A DNA stretch of 64,000 bases from Niabella drilacis (lineage in GTDB: Bacteria > Bacteroidota > Bacteroidia > Chitinophagales > Chitinophagaceae): assembly GCF_900101395.1 (NCBI RefSeq), contig NZ_FMZO01000001.1, positions 372,001 to 436,000 on the forward strand. The letters are read 5' to 3'. Numbering within the stretch: the stretch's first letter is position 1; each line of letters opens with the position of its first letter. The translations under genes and the position numbers were made by a program. Shown piece after piece: positions 26,509 through 35,323 of this stretch. The notes under the pieces were generated by a model that made no database searches, was not told the origin of the DNA, and was given only the letters and a program-made list of their open reading frames with translations.

Positions 26509-28608
26509 ATGAAATTTAGAAATGGATGGCTGCTCCTGCTGCTGCTGGTGGTACGGCCGGTTGCAGGCCAGCAGCATACAAACGGGCAATGGCAATCGCC
26601 GCATACCATGGAGGCATTAGGCGCCGCGCCGGTAGCGCTGATCCCTTTTCCGCAGGAAGTGGTGTGGACGGGGCAACCCATGAAATTGCAACGGAACATG
26701 AGCATCCGGATACAGGGTGCAATGAACGGCCTGGCAGGTGATGCCGTTCGCTCCTTGAGGGAACTGCTGCAACAGTGCGGGATACAGGCGAGCGCAAACG
26801 GGAAGAATACGGTTCCGCGGATCCTGTTTGAGAAAAAAAGACAACCGGTAAAGGAAGGATACCAGTTGCAGGTAATGCCTGCCGTTATTACGATCCGGGC
26901 CAGTGATGCTGCGGGGTTTTACTATGGAGTGCAAACGCTGCGGCAGTTGCTGGCGCAGAAGACCGCTGAGAACACGATATATGGATGTACCATTACTGAT
27001 TGGCCGGCATTTGGATTGCGGGGCTTTATGCATGATAACGGCCGCAATTTTCAGCCTGTGGCCCTGCTAAAAGCTCAGTTGGAAAAGCTTTCCTGGTATA
27101 AGTTCAATACCTTTCACTGGCATTTGACGGATAACCCGGCCTGGCGACCGGAAAGCAGGATATACCCGCAGCTGAATGACCCGGCAAAAAGAAAAGCAGG
27201 CCGGGATCCGGACAGCACGTATTCGTTTGATGCCATAAGAGACCTCATCGCTTTTGCCCGGAAGCGATCGATCCGGATCATACCAGAGCTGGATATGCCG
27301 GGGCATAGCCGGTATTTTGAACCTGCTTTTGGATTTAAGATGGAAAGTGAGCAGGGTATGGCGGTACTGGAAAAACTGATCGACGAGTTTTGTGCGCAGA
27401 TCCCGGCGGAAGATTGCCCGGTGATCCATATCGGTTCGGATGAAGTGGGGATCGCTAACCCGGCAGCGTTTATCAGGCGGATGACCGATCGGGTAAAACG
27501 CAATGGACGCCGGGTAATGGTCTGGAACCCCGGGTTGCCGCCGGAGCCTGGTACGATCGAACAGCATTGGCGGGATGACGGCAGCGCAGGTATCCGCAAC
27601 AGCAATAATCCCGTTGTGGATTCTTATTCCGGTTATCTGAATTATTTTGATGCCTATAGCCTCATACAACGTTACTTTTTTCAGCAGATCTGCAACCGGC
27701 CCCGGGGCGATAGCCTGGCGTGGGGAGGGATCGTATGTTGCTGGCCGGATGTGCGGGTAGATGATAAAAGCAGGATCCTGTTACACAACCCTGTATGGCC
27801 CGGCGCTATTGCCTACAGTGAGGCCGCCTGGTGCGGCCGGTCAGGTTATAACAGTATTTATATGAATCGGCTTCCGCTTCCGGGCACACCGGCCAATGGA
27901 TACTTCCGGGAGTTTGAAAGCCGTATGTACCGGCATCAGCTGCTTTTTTTTAACAACGATCCATTTCCTTATCATGCCCTGGCTGATCTGGAATGGACTA
28001 TGAGCGGCCCTTTTCACAGGAGCAGGGAAGATGCTGTAAACAGGGCTTTTACACCAGAGTTGAAAACAAATCAAAGAGACCGTGTTGCTACCACCGTTGT
28101 TGCCGGGGGCGTCTTTCGCTTTAACGATATGCTGGGGGCTAAGGTACTAAGCTCCGGGGTGGATGAAACCGTTTACCTGACGGGGTATGTATATGTAAAA
28201 ACAGGAAGGATCATGCATGCCATAACAGGTTTTGAAACGGCGGCCCGCAGTAACCGGCGCAGTGGCGGAATTCCGCAGGATGGAAAATGGGACGCGAACG
28301 GCGGCGCTGTCTTCATCAATGGGGAGGAACTGGCAGGGCCCACATGGAATGCTCCGGGGGCAAACCGGTATCTGAAAGCTACCTGGGAAACGCCGGCCAA
28401 TGAGATCCCGTTTACCGACGAAGAATTTTATTGGAGCCGGCCACCCGCCGCTATACCGCTGCAAAAGGGCTGGAATAAAATAGTAGTGCGGGTACCCCGT
28501 GCCTATAAGGAACAGAACTGGAGCTTTGCCTTTGTACCCGTTAAGAAAGGCCGGGCGGGAAACTGGGAAAGAGATCATATGATACAGGTTCGCGCTGCTG
28601 TTAAATGA
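26509..28608 (+). CDS. Glycoside hydrolase family 20 (beta-N-acetylhexosaminidase-like), secreted
   Basis: About 699 residues from MKFRNGWLLLL...GQQ (signal peptide); the frame opens 30 bases earlier. A GH20b domain (about 40-160, 'ALIPFPQEV', 'GFYYGVQTLRQLL') precedes the barrel: 'GLRGFMHDNGRNF', 'NTFHWHLTDN', 'IIPELDMPGHS', and the catalytic Asp-Glu pair in 'IHIGSDEVG' (about 313-321). 'YSEAAWCGRSGYN' closes the barrel. A C-terminal beta domain of about 200 residues contains 'GAVFINGEELAGPTWN'. The family cleaves terminal GlcNAc/GalNAc with substrate-assisted catalysis. It is monocistronic and its link to the nearby pectin genes is unclear. Confidence 0.88.
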   Translation: MKFRNGWLLLLLLVVRPVAGQQHTNGQWQSPHTMEALGAAPVALIPFPQEVVWTGQPMKLQRNMSIRIQGAMNGLAGDAVRSLRELLQQCGIQASANGKNTVPRILFEKKRQPVKEGYQLQVMPAVITIRASDAAGFYYGVQTLRQLLAQKTAENTIYGCTITDWPAFGLRGFMHDNGRNFQPVALLKAQLEKLSWYKFNTFHWHLTDNPAWRPESRIYPQLNDPAKRKAGRDPDSTYSFDAIRDLIAFARKRSIRIIPELDMPGHSRYFEPAFGFKMESEQGMAVLEKLIDEFCAQIPAEDCPVIHIGSDEVGIANPAAFIRRMTDRVKRNGRRVMVWNPGLPPEPGTIEQHWRDDGSAGIRNSNNPVVDSYSGYLNYFDAYSLIQRYFFQQICNRPRGDSLAWGGIVCCWPDVRVDDKSRILLHNPVWPGAIAYSEAAWCGRSGYNSIYMNRLPLPGTPANGYFREFESRMYRHQLLFFNNDPFPYHALADLEWTMSGPFHRSREDAVNRAFTPELKTNQRDRVATTVVAGGVFRFNDMLGAKVLSSGVDETVYLTGYVYVKTGRIMHAITGFETAARSNRRSGGIPQDGKWDANGGAVFINGEELAGPTWNAPGANRYLKATWETPANEIPFTDEEFYWSRPPAAIPLQKGWNKIVVRVPRAYKEQNWSFAFVPVKKGRAGNWERDHMIQVRAAVK

Positions 28609-28940
28609 ATGAGCATTTTATTTTATGGTAGAAAGATACGGGGCAGTGCTTTGCAGATACTGCGTGGAGCACTGATGGATTGTGTGTTCTGTATGTTTTC
28701 TGCACCACCGGCAGGATGCTCTGCGGAGCAAGCCTTTGCATTGGATCTGTTCCTGTTGTGTTTCCACGGATCACCGGGATGAACAGGAGCCAGTATATCT
28801 GTTTCATCACTGATGCATTTCAGGAGTGTTGATCCCCCGGTGAAATACCCGTTTACTGGTGTCGTCATCCGATAGCTGGCTGTCTCAATACTGTTTCGCA
28901 ACCGGGCACACTTATGTGAATCTCTATCGGTCCGGGTATA
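28609..28940. other. Gene-free stretch
   Basis: No open frame here resembles a protein; the minus frame of 92 codons has no recognisable motif or start context. No repeats were seen. It separates GH20 from the tRNA terminator. Confidence 0.5.
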
Positions 28941-28977
28941 AAAAAAGCTTGAATATTTTATTGATAATCAAGCTTTT
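28941..28977 (-). terminator. Terminator of the tRNA-Pro gene
   Basis: Inverted repeat AAAAGCTTGA / TCAAGCTTTT with flanking A/T runs, directly downstream of the tRNA on its coding strand. Confidence 0.75.
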
Positions 28978-28980
28978 GTG

Positions 28981-29054
28981 TCGGGATGACTGGATTCGAA
29001 CCAGCGGCCTCTTCGTCCCGAACGAAGCGCGCTACCGGGCTGCGCTACATCCCG
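28981..29054 (-). tRNA. tRNA-Pro (anticodon CGG)
   Basis: On the minus strand the 74 bases fold as a full cloverleaf: acceptor stem CGGGATG/CATCCCG with discriminator A; T-A at 8-9; D stem GCGC/GCGC around loop AGCCCGGTA; anticodon stem CTTCG/CGAAG with loop TTCGGGA, so the anticodon is CGG (Pro, CCG codons); and T arm GCTGG-TTCGAAT-CCAGT. CCA is not encoded. A hairpin terminator follows. Confidence 0.95.
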
Positions 29055-29488
29055 AAAACAGAAGGGGCCGCAATATATAATAAGTTTTGGAATTTTTTAC
29101 AGACTTCCCCCATTTATTTCTCCATAGACGGATTGTGGAAACACTACGGATTATTGTACTTGGTTCAGGCGTCAGCAAGATTTGCCGAAACCTGACTGCT
29201 ACATGTGCTTCTTTGGGCCCGGATCACCCGGTTCCGTATTCTTGAGATAAAGATGGCGCCTTCTTTATCTGTTTTGGAAAGAAGACCGGCGAACACCAAT
29301 GTAGCGGGATTCCCGTTGATTGCTGCAAAGCTCAGGAGGGTTGAACACCCCTTGGATGGAGCGGAAAGAGGTCCTTTCAATGCCTGGACAGAAGATATGC
29401 GCGGCAGTAACGGGTTCCGGCTTTTAAGACGGCTGGCTGCGTGGTTATTCAGGGGGAAAGCGATGATGTTTCCGGTTGTCATAGAATA
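29055..29488. other. Gene-poor stretch beside the tRNA with overlapping unrecognised frames
   Basis: Two overlapping frames of about 94 (plus) and 105 (minus) codons are open here. Neither has a motif, signal peptide or family resemblance I recognise, and they cannot both be real. No integrase or direct repeat of the tRNA end was seen. I list no gene. Confidence 0.5.
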
Positions 29489-29530
29489 AGCCCTATCATA
29501 TCAACAGTTGTGCATTGATATGATAGGGCT
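29489..29530 (-). terminator. Strong inverted-repeat terminator after the oxidoreductase gene
   Basis: A perfect 16-bp inverted repeat (AGCCCTATCATATCAA and its complement, loop about 10) lies downstream of the minus-strand gene ending at 29564. Its A/T-rich stem fits a bidirectional terminator. Confidence 0.7.
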
Positions 29531-29563
29531 GTTCTGTCAACAGGAAAGGCGCTGACCGCAGCG

Positions 29564-30901
29564 TCAGGAAATACTTCCGCCTGCTATAAAGTGGTTTGCT
29601 TTATCTTCTTTAAACCGCGCCTGCTTGCCATCCCAATGTAATGTTTCATTGGGGAACCGTGCTGCAATAACGCCCAGCAGGATCACTTCCGTAAGTTTGG
29701 CAGAGTAGGAGAATGGCGCACTGCACTTTGCTTTACCAAGGCAGGCATCTACAAACTCGTGGTAGTGCTTGGGCGTTTCTGCGTCGTAGCTGGTAGTTGG
29801 TTTGCCCGCTGCTCCCTTGGGATCGTATTTTTTGATGTCGATCGGCTCAAATTTATTATTTACGATCAGTTTGGGCAATTGCATAAAGTGCGGTAACAAC
29901 AGGCGTTGCCCGTTTTCGCCAATAAACATGGCACCCTGGTCCGGCAATGCCTCACCACCCGGAAGTTCCAGCGCTGCCTGCGCCTCCGGGGCACCCTTAC
30001 CATCGTACCATACCCATTCCAGCGTTTTTGCGGTATAGGGGGTTCCGGGGAAAACATAAGTGACATGATTTTTTTCAGCATGGCCAAAATCATTGGGGGC
30101 TCTGCACTCGTTCTTAACTGTTAGGGGCACGCTTAGCTTTAACGCATTGTAAGGGGTATCAAAAATATGAACGCCCATGTCGCCCAGGGTACCGCAGCCA
30201 TAGTCGATACATTTTCTCCAGTTGCCCGGGTGGTAGAACCCTTTCTTATAGGGCCGCTTTTTAGCAGTACCCAGCCACAGATCCCAGTTCAGCCCTTCTG
30301 GTATAGGATCGCTTCCCTCCGGTGCTTCACCATCATATCCCCATACTTTGGGGGACCATGCTATTACTTTTTTTACCTTTCCTATAATTCCTTTTTGAAT
30401 AAGAATGGTGGCCAGTTTGTAATCGTAGAAGGAATGCACCTGTATACCCATTTGGGTCACCAGCTTTTTTTGAGCGGCTACAGCATCCATTTTCCGCGAT
30501 TCAGCAATATAGTGGGTCAGTGGCTTTTGACAATACACGTGTTTGTTCATTTCCATTGCGGCCAGCGAAACAGGTGCATGCGCATGATCGGTGGTAGAGA
30601 CCACTACCGCATCAATTTCATTGCCCATGGTTTTAAACAGCTCCTTATAGTCAGTAAAAGTCTTTGCACCGGCATATCGAGCTTTTGCGGCATTCAGGCT
30701 ATTGCTGTCCACATCACAGAGCGCAACGATCTCTACCAGGGGGTGTGAGGCAATTGCGGCCAGATCACCGGTGCCCATGGATCCTAACCCGACCTGGGCA
30801 ACCCTTAATTTTTTCCCGGGAGCAAAGGCTGACGACGAAAGCGGAAGCACGAAGGCGAGCGATCCGGCTGCCGTAGCTTTTATAAAACTTCTTCTTTTCA
30901 T
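29564..30901 (-). CDS. Gfo/Idh/MocA family oxidoreductase with twin-arginine signal
   Basis: A 445-residue protein. It starts 'MKRRSFIKATAAG', a Tat-type signal (R-R-x-F-I-K), so it is exported folded with its cofactor. The Rossmann dinucleotide motif is 'VAQVGLGSMGTGDLAAI' (about 34-50), and 'VYCQKPLTHYIAESRKM' is the conserved E/Q-K-P catalytic block. The C-terminal alpha/beta domain has 'GTLGDMGVHIFDTPYNAL'. Such enzymes oxidise or reduce sugar hydroxyls with NAD(P). It lies 45 bases downstream of the DUF1080 gene on the same strand; in Bacteroidota both commonly act in conversion of 3-keto-sugars. Start ATG at 30901. Confidence 0.9.
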   Translation of the reverse strand: MKRRSFIKATAAGSLAFVLPLSSSAFAPGKKLRVAQVGLGSMGTGDLAAIASHPLVEIVALCDVDSNSLNAAKARYAGAKTFTDYKELFKTMGNEIDAVVVSTTDHAHAPVSLAAMEMNKHVYCQKPLTHYIAESRKMDAVAAQKKLVTQMGIQVHSFYDYKLATILIQKGIIGKVKKVIAWSPKVWGYDGEAPEGSDPIPEGLNWDLWLGTAKKRPYKKGFYHPGNWRKCIDYGCGTLGDMGVHIFDTPYNALKLSVPLTVKNECRAPNDFGHAEKNHVTYVFPGTPYTAKTLEWVWYDGKGAPEAQAALELPGGEALPDQGAMFIGENGQRLLLPHFMQLPKLIVNNKFEPIDIKKYDPKGAAGKPTTSYDAETPKHYHEFVDACLGKAKCSAPFSYSAKLTEVILLGVIAARFPNETLHWDGKQARFKEDKANHFIAGGSIS

Positions 30902-30945
30902 ATGTGTATATTGTTTTTAAAATAAATCATTCATCCGGGCCGGGT

Positions 30946-31746
30946 TTATTGAAGCGGCTTTACTATGACGTTCTTAAACCACAGGGAACTTCCGTGGTAT
31001 TGAAATGCGATATAGCCCGTTTTGAAAGTGCCATAGAGCGCACTTTTTGCCCATTTACCGGCTTTTTTACGGGCATACCAGTCGGCCGACCAGGGTTCAA
31101 AACTCAGGAGCTTTACACCGTTCAGCCAGTGCTCTGTACGGCCAGGGGCCACTACTATTTTAGTGGTATTCCATTGGCCAACAGGGTGAAGCAGCTTCCT
31201 CGCCTCGTCTGCCGGATGCATCGCATAATCGGCACCGGTTTTTTGCCAGTCCTGTAATTGTTCCGGGTGTGCCGCGCCAAACTGCGAATTGTAGTCCTTC
31301 AGATCCGGGTGCATGCTTGCAAAGTTTTCATCATCGATCAGCTGGTACTCCGGGCTGATGCTCGAGGGGCCATCATACCCTTCTTTCACATGATAAAAGA
31401 TACCGCTATTGCCACCCGCAGCTATTTTCCAGTCTACCGTCAGTTCAAAATATTCAAATTCCTGGCCGGTAAAGATAACATCCCGCCCGCCTTTATAAGC
31501 AGTGGTTGCTTTGGCCTCGTTATTCATCCATAACATGCCGTTGCTGATGGTCCAGCCAGGGGGCAGTGTTTTCCCGTTATATCCCCTCCATTTGTCCGCA
31601 TGGTTTTTGTCCAGCAGGTTAATGCTTTTTTTAGTTCTTGCTGCAACAAAAGTGTCTGGCTGATGAGATGACTGACGGGAAACATTGGCTCCCAGCAATA
31701 TAAAAGCAGGGACCAGGACCAGGTACTGAGTAGAAAATAACTTCAT
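30946..31746 (-). CDS. DUF1080 (3-keto-disaccharide hydrolase-like) protein, secreted
   Basis: About 266 residues from MKLFSTQYLVLVPAF...; signal peptide about 1-22; the frame extends five codons further. The DUF1080 concanavalin-like sandwich shows 'GWTISNGMLWMNNEAKA', 'FEYFELTVDWKIAAGGNSGIFYHV' in parts, 'SPEYQLIDDE', and 'WNTTKIVVAPGRTEHWLNG'. Related proteins hydrolyse 3-keto-glycosides made by a Gfo/Idh/MocA-type oxidase, and such an oxidoreductase is the next gene, so a periplasmic two-step pathway is plausible. The glycan cannot be named. Confidence 0.86.
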   Translation of the reverse strand: MKLFSTQYLVLVPAFILLGANVSRQSSHQPDTFVAARTKKSINLLDKNHADKWRGYNGKTLPPGWTISNGMLWMNNEAKATTAYKGGRDVIFTGQEFEYFELTVDWKIAAGGNSGIFYHVKEGYDGPSSISPEYQLIDDENFASMHPDLKDYNSQFGAAHPEQLQDWQKTGADYAMHPADEARKLLHPVGQWNTTKIVVAPGRTEHWLNGVKLLSFEPWSADWYARKKAGKWAKSALYGTFKTGYIAFQYHGSSLWFKNVIVKPLQ

Positions 31747-31925
31747 AAAAAACGAAATCAATGGCAGGAAATGAATGAACCGGTTTTGTATTTCTTTAAT
31801 ACAGGGGCTAAAATAGTGAAATAACCATTATGACGGGCATATAAATTTCGAAAAGGACCATCGGGGCTACCGGTGCTGCAGCTGCTGATAACAGGGGGCA
31901 GCAGGGTTCTCTAAACGCCCGGATA

Positions 31926-32031
31926 CACGCATCTGGTTTCAGCATGACCAGCTCCGGAGCAGTGTTGGGTTTATAGCAGTTGTGTCATTTTGATCAACCG
32001 GGCTCCAAAAGAGTCCCGTGTTTGTCCTGTC
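31926..32031. mobile_element. Degenerate copy of the MITE-like repeat family (copy C)
   Basis: About 105 bases align with the left half of the copy at 61774-62015, sharing blocks such as ACGCATCTG, CAGCTCCGG, TTTTGATCA and GTGTTTGT. Right terminal inverted repeat and the hairpin part are missing. The whole spacer 31747-32047 carries nothing else that I recognise. Confidence 0.5.
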
Positions 32032-32047
32032 TGACACCTGGTCAACA

Positions 32048-32491
32048 CTATTTTCTGCTGAATTTAAAAACAGCGCTTCGTGTTCCGTTCACCATGGTGG
32101 CGCTGAACTGGTTGTCGGTATCGGAGAACCGGATCGTGTTAAAATAATCTGATTTCAACTCCCCGGACCCATCCGCAGCGCTTACCAGCAAGGAGTGTAT
32201 ATTGTTGGAACTGCAACCGCTGCAATTGTCGTCTGATCCGTACTTTTGTATTTTCCAATTCCCGTTATACTGTATTCCCCGGAGGCTTGTAAAGGTAAAG
32301 GATCGGTCTTCGGAAAAATGATAGCTGCCTTCGCCAAAGGTTACAGGCAGGCCGCCCGAACCGGAAAGGTTTATGACTTCCACATCCCAATCGCCAACGA
32401 TCCTTTTTTCATATCGTTTAAGAAGGTCTTTGCTGCAGCCGGTGAATGCAAGCAGCGTAATAAGCAAAACGGGCAGGTACCATTTTTTCAT
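32048..32491 (-). CDS. Hypothetical lipoprotein
   Basis: A 147-residue protein with a lipoprotein signal (MKKWYLPVLLITLLAFTGC, Cys19, then Ser-Lys-Asp). The mature part begins 'LLKRYEKRIVGDWDVEVINL', and alternating beta segments ('SYHFSEDRSFTFTS', 'YNGNWKIQKYG', 'AVFKFSRK') suggest a small lipocalin-like or beta-sandwich domain. A CxxC pair ('NCSGCSS') is in the middle. I do not recognise the family. Location should be the outer membrane or inner membrane outer leaflet. It is a single gene upstream of a MITE-like element. Confidence 0.7.
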   Translation of the reverse strand: MKKWYLPVLLITLLAFTGCSKDLLKRYEKRIVGDWDVEVINLSGSGGLPVTFGEGSYHFSEDRSFTFTSLRGIQYNGNWKIQKYGSDDNCSGCSSNNIHSLLVSAADGSGELKSDYFNTIRFSDTDNQFSATMVNGTRSAVFKFSRK

Positions 32492-32694
32492 AATCGGGTT
32501 GTTTTAGCGTTCAATGGAACCGGCCACTGTATGATCTCAAAACCGCAGTAAGGAAGAACGGAATATTGCGTTTGATCTTATACGCGCACCGTCGGTATTA
32601 TAGCAACCTTTTCCGGTGTGGAAGATAATGAATATTTATAATGGGCTGTAGTGAAGGGATCCGGTATTGCGATAAACAAATGTTAATTGTTGCA

Positions 32695-32730
32695 TAAAAA
32701 AACGCACCCGGTTAAGAGTGCGTTTTTTTA
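32695..32730 (-). terminator. Terminator of the adenosylhomocysteinase gene
   Basis: AAAAAACGCAC / GTGCGTTTTTT with a 10-base loop, followed by a T-run, 14 bases past the stop codon of the minus-strand gene. Confidence 0.85.
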
Positions 32731-32743
32731 TAAAAGGATGTTA

Positions 32744-34072
32744 TTAATACCTGTATAATTCCGGTTTGAACGGTCCTTCTGCCGGAATACCGAGATAAGC
32801 GGCCTGGGCGGGAGTGAGGGTATCCAGTTCTACTCCGATCTTAGCAAGGTGCAGCCGGGCTACTTTTTCATCGAGGTGTTTGGGCAGCACATATACCTTG
32901 TTCTCATATTGATCGTTATTGGTCCAGAGCTCGATCTGGGCCAGGGTCTGGTTAGAGAACGAGTTGCTCATTACAAAGCTGGGATGCCCGGTGGCACAGC
33001 CCAGGTTCACCAGGCGGCCTTCGGCCAGCAGGATGATGTCGTTGCCATCGATATTGTAAATATCCACCTGTGGCTTAACGGTATCTTTGGTATGACCATA
33101 ATTCTGGTTCAGCCAGGCCACGTCGATCTCAATATCGAAGTGGCCGATATTGCATACAATGGCTTTATCTTTCATGGCTTTGAAATGCTCGGCGGTGATC
33201 AGGTCACGGCATCCGCTGGCGGTTACCACGATATCGGCTTCCTTAACCGCATCGATCATTTTCTTTACTTCGTAGCCATCCATTGCTGCCTGAAGCGCGC
33301 AGATAGGATCGATCTCCGTAACAATCACCCGGCATCCGGCACCGCTCAGGGAAGCGGCAGATCCTTTGCCTACATCACCATAACCACCTACAACCGCTAC
33401 CTTGCCGGCCAGCATTACATCGGTTGCACGACGGATGGCATCCACCAGGGATTCTTTACATCCGTATTTATTGTCAAATTTGGATTTGGTAACAGAATCG
33501 TTCACGTTGATAGCAGGCATGGGCAGGGTACCTTTGGCCACCCTTTCATATAAGCGGTGAACACCGGTAGTGGTTTCTTCGCTGATGCCTTTTACATGCT
33601 GAACCAGCTCGGGGTAAGTATCCAGTACCATATTGGTAAGGTCGCCGCCATCGTCGAGGATCATGTTCAACGGACGGTCTGCCCCGCCAAAGAACAGGGT
33701 TTGCTCAATGCACCAGTCGGCCTCCTGCTGTGTTTGCCCTTTCCAGGCAAATACGCCAACGCCTGCTGCTGCAATAGCCGCGGCGGCATGGTCCTGTGTA
33801 GAAAAGATATTGCAGGAGCTCCATTTTACTTCCGCTCCGAGCGCCACCAGGGTTTCGATCAGCACGGCGGTCTGGATGGTCATGTGCAAACATCCGGCAA
33901 TACGGGCTCCCTTCAGTGGCTGGGCTCCGGCGTACTCCTTGCGGATGCTCATTAAGCCGGGCATCTCTGCTTCGGCCAGTCTTATTTCTTTACGTCCCCA
34001 GTCTGCCAGGCTGATATCGGCAACTTTGTACTTCAGGTCAAAGTCTATCTGGGATTTTGTTACAGTGGACAT
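32744..34072 (-). CDS. ahcY: S-adenosylhomocysteine hydrolase
   Basis: A 442-residue cytoplasmic enzyme. N-terminal '[26 protein letters not shown]' in parts, '[16 protein letters not shown]', '[14 protein letters not shown]', the NAD-binding '[13 protein letters not shown]' (about 224-236), '[11 protein letters not shown]', and the C-terminal 'LYRY' (Lys/Tyr end that contacts the partner subunit's NAD). It converts S-adenosylhomocysteine to adenosine and homocysteine. It is divergent from an Lrp/AsnC gene across 123 bases; a promoter box and a hairpin-like dyad lie in between. Length and motifs are standard. Confidence 0.97.
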   Translation of the reverse strand: MSTVTKSQIDFDLKYKVADISLADWGRKEIRLAEAEMPGLMSIRKEYAGAQPLKGARIAGCLHMTIQTAVLIETLVALGAEVKWSSCNIFSTQDHAAAAIAAAGVGVFAWKGQTQQEADWCIEQTLFFGGADRPLNMILDDGGDLTNMVLDTYPELVQHVKGISEETTTGVHRLYERVAKGTLPMPAINVNDSVTKSKFDNKYGCKESLVDAIRRATDVMLAGKVAVVGGYGDVGKGSAASLSGAGCRVIVTEIDPICALQAAMDGYEVKKMIDAVKEADIVVTASGCRDLITAEHFKAMKDKAIVCNIGHFDIEIDVAWLNQNYGHTKDTVKPQVDIYNIDGNDIILLAEGRLVNLGCATGHPSFVMSNSFSNQTLAQIELWTNNDQYENKVYVLPKHLDEKVARLHLAKIGVELDTLTPAQAAYLGIPAEGPFKPELYRY

Positions 34073-34097
34073 ATATACTATGATTTTTTTTAGACGT

Positions 34098-34105
34098 CAA
34101 AGGTA
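34098..34105 (-). promoter_or_regulatory. Bacteroidota -7 element of ahcY
   Basis: On the minus strand TACCTTTG is an exact TAnnTTTG match, 25 bases upstream of the ahcY start at 34072. Confidence 0.55.
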
Positions 34106-34144
34106 CGCCTTAGAAGAAAACACTACATGAATTCTTTTTAATAA

Positions 34145-34188
34145 GTAGTATTCCCTGTTGTTTTGTAAATTTATAGGGATAAATACTA
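34145..34188. promoter_or_regulatory. Dyad before the Lrp/AsnC gene, possible autoregulatory operator
   Basis: Inverted arms AGTAGTATTCCCT (left) and AGGGATAAATACT (right) lie 20 bases apart in an A/T-rich spacer just before the start at 34196. Lrp-family proteins commonly bind such dyads in front of their own gene. Position also allows control of ahcY. Confidence 0.4.
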
Positions 34189-34195
34189 TTACAGG

Positions 34196-34702
34196 ATGAA
34201 GAGAAGTACGAAAACAGAAGAATCGGCTGCACCCGCAACAGCCCCTGAGCTGGATGCCAAGGACCGGGAAATCCTGAGGCACCTGCAGGAGCATGCCCGT
34301 ATATCGGTAACAGAAATTGCAGCCCGGGTTCATTTAAGCCCTACACCGGTTCATGAGCGGATCCGTCGCCTGGAGGAGTCGGGGGTTATCCGGCAGTACG
34401 CAACCTTGCTGGACGCTCAGAAGCTGGACCAGGGGCTGATGGTGATCTGCTATGTTTCACTGAAACAGCATGATAAAAAGGCAGGTCTGAAATTCATCCA
34501 GGCTATCAACGGGCTGAATGAAGTGGTGGAATGTTACAGTATTTCCGGCGAGTTTGATTTTATGCTAAAAGTGCGTGCAAAGGATATGGCAGGCTTTTAT
34601 GATTTTCATGTAAACCGGCTGAGCCAGGTCGAAAACCTGGGGCATGTGCAAAGCGTGTTTGTAATGGGGGTGATCAAGGATACACACAAAATTATTTTCT
34701 GA
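34196..34702 (+). CDS. Lrp/AsnC family transcriptional regulator
   Basis: A 168-residue protein. N-terminal HTH about 20-80 ('LDAKDREILRHLQEHARISVTEIAARVHLSPTPVHERIRRLEESGVI' in parts) followed by the RAM/ASNC ligand domain ('VICYVSLKQHD...', 'VECYSISGEFDFMLKVRAKDMAGFYDF'). These proteins bind amino acids and form octamers. It is divergent from ahcY, so a role in amino acid or methyl-cycle control is plausible but not shown. A TonB-C-like gene lies 90 bases downstream. Confidence 0.93.
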   Translation: MKRSTKTEESAAPATAPELDAKDREILRHLQEHARISVTEIAARVHLSPTPVHERIRRLEESGVIRQYATLLDAQKLDQGLMVICYVSLKQHDKKAGLKFIQAINGLNEVVECYSISGEFDFMLKVRAKDMAGFYDFHVNRLSQVENLGHVQSVFVMGVIKDTHKIIF

Positions 34703-34791
34703 TGCGCAGGAAGTAAGAGACAGCATCGCCTCATAGCAACCGGCTTTGAACGGCTTCGGGTTTTTAACAATTTGTTATTTATATTTGGCGG

Positions 34792-35277
34792 ATGAAGCCC
34801 CCCATACGCTTAATCCTTGTCCTGCTGCTTGTAACTGTTTCAGTAAGAGGATTTGCTATTTCCTGTCAAAGGCAAACTGCCTGTAATCAGGCGTTACGCG
34901 ATACACTTCCCGAAGCGGTTTTGGGAAACCCGGACCGGGATGCCGAATATCCCGGGGGAGATGATGCCTGGAAGCGCTTTATGGAGGCAGAAGTGAACGG
35001 TGATATACCCATAAAAGCAGGAGCTAAACCAGGCAGCTATACCGTATGTGTCCAATTTGTTATTACGCCGGAAGGGTTGATCGATCAGATAAAACCGCTT
35101 ACCAGACATGGTTATGGTATGGAAGAGGAACTGGTCCGCGTGATTAAAAGATCAGTAAGGTGGTTGCCTGCTATTAAAAAAGGAACCTATGAGAAAGCCT
35201 ACAGGAAACAGAATATCACATTCGAAATAAGCGAAACGCCTAAAAAAAAGAGGGCAAGGAAACGTTTCATTTTCTGA
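34792..35277 (+). CDS. TonB C-terminal domain-like protein, secreted
   Basis: A 161-residue protein with a signal peptide (MKPPIRLILVLLLVTVSVRGFA). The mature part holds 'AEYPGGDDAWKRFMEAEVN', 'YTVCVQFVITPEGLIDQIKP' and 'VIKRSVRWLPAIKKGTYEKAYRKQNITF' in parts, the pattern of the TonB_C domain used repeatedly in Bacteroidota orphans. There is no N-terminal membrane anchor with a proline-rich spacer, so it is not a classical TonB; it may act as a periplasmic partner. The C-terminus is very basic (KKKRARKR). Ends at a 13-bp perfect inverted repeat that spans its stop codon. Confidence 0.8.
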   Translation: MKPPIRLILVLLLVTVSVRGFAISCQRQTACNQALRDTLPEAVLGNPDRDAEYPGGDDAWKRFMEAEVNGDIPIKAGAKPGSYTVCVQFVITPEGLIDQIKPLTRHGYGMEEELVRVIKRSVRWLPAIKKGTYEKAYRKQNITFEISETPKKKRARKRFIF

Positions 35278-35319
35278 TATTAGCCCGCACATCCTATTAC
35301 AATGCCCGGGCTAATATCA
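35275..35319. terminator. Bidirectional terminator overlapping a stop codon
   Basis: Perfect 13-bp inverted repeat TGATATTAGCCCG / CGGGCTAATATCA separated by 19 bases. The left arm begins with the TGA stop of the TonB-C-like gene. The right side serves the minus-strand FKBP gene ending at 35324. Confidence 0.75.
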
Positions 35320-35323
35320 GGCC

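Noticed and set aside
28623-28901. 92-codon minus frame beside the tRNA
   Set aside because: No motif, composition unlike neighbours, no promoter or start context.
29165-29489. Two overlapping frames of 94 and 105 codons
   Set aside because: They occupy opposite strands of the same DNA and neither matches a known family; also no integrase or att repeat to support an island at the tRNA.
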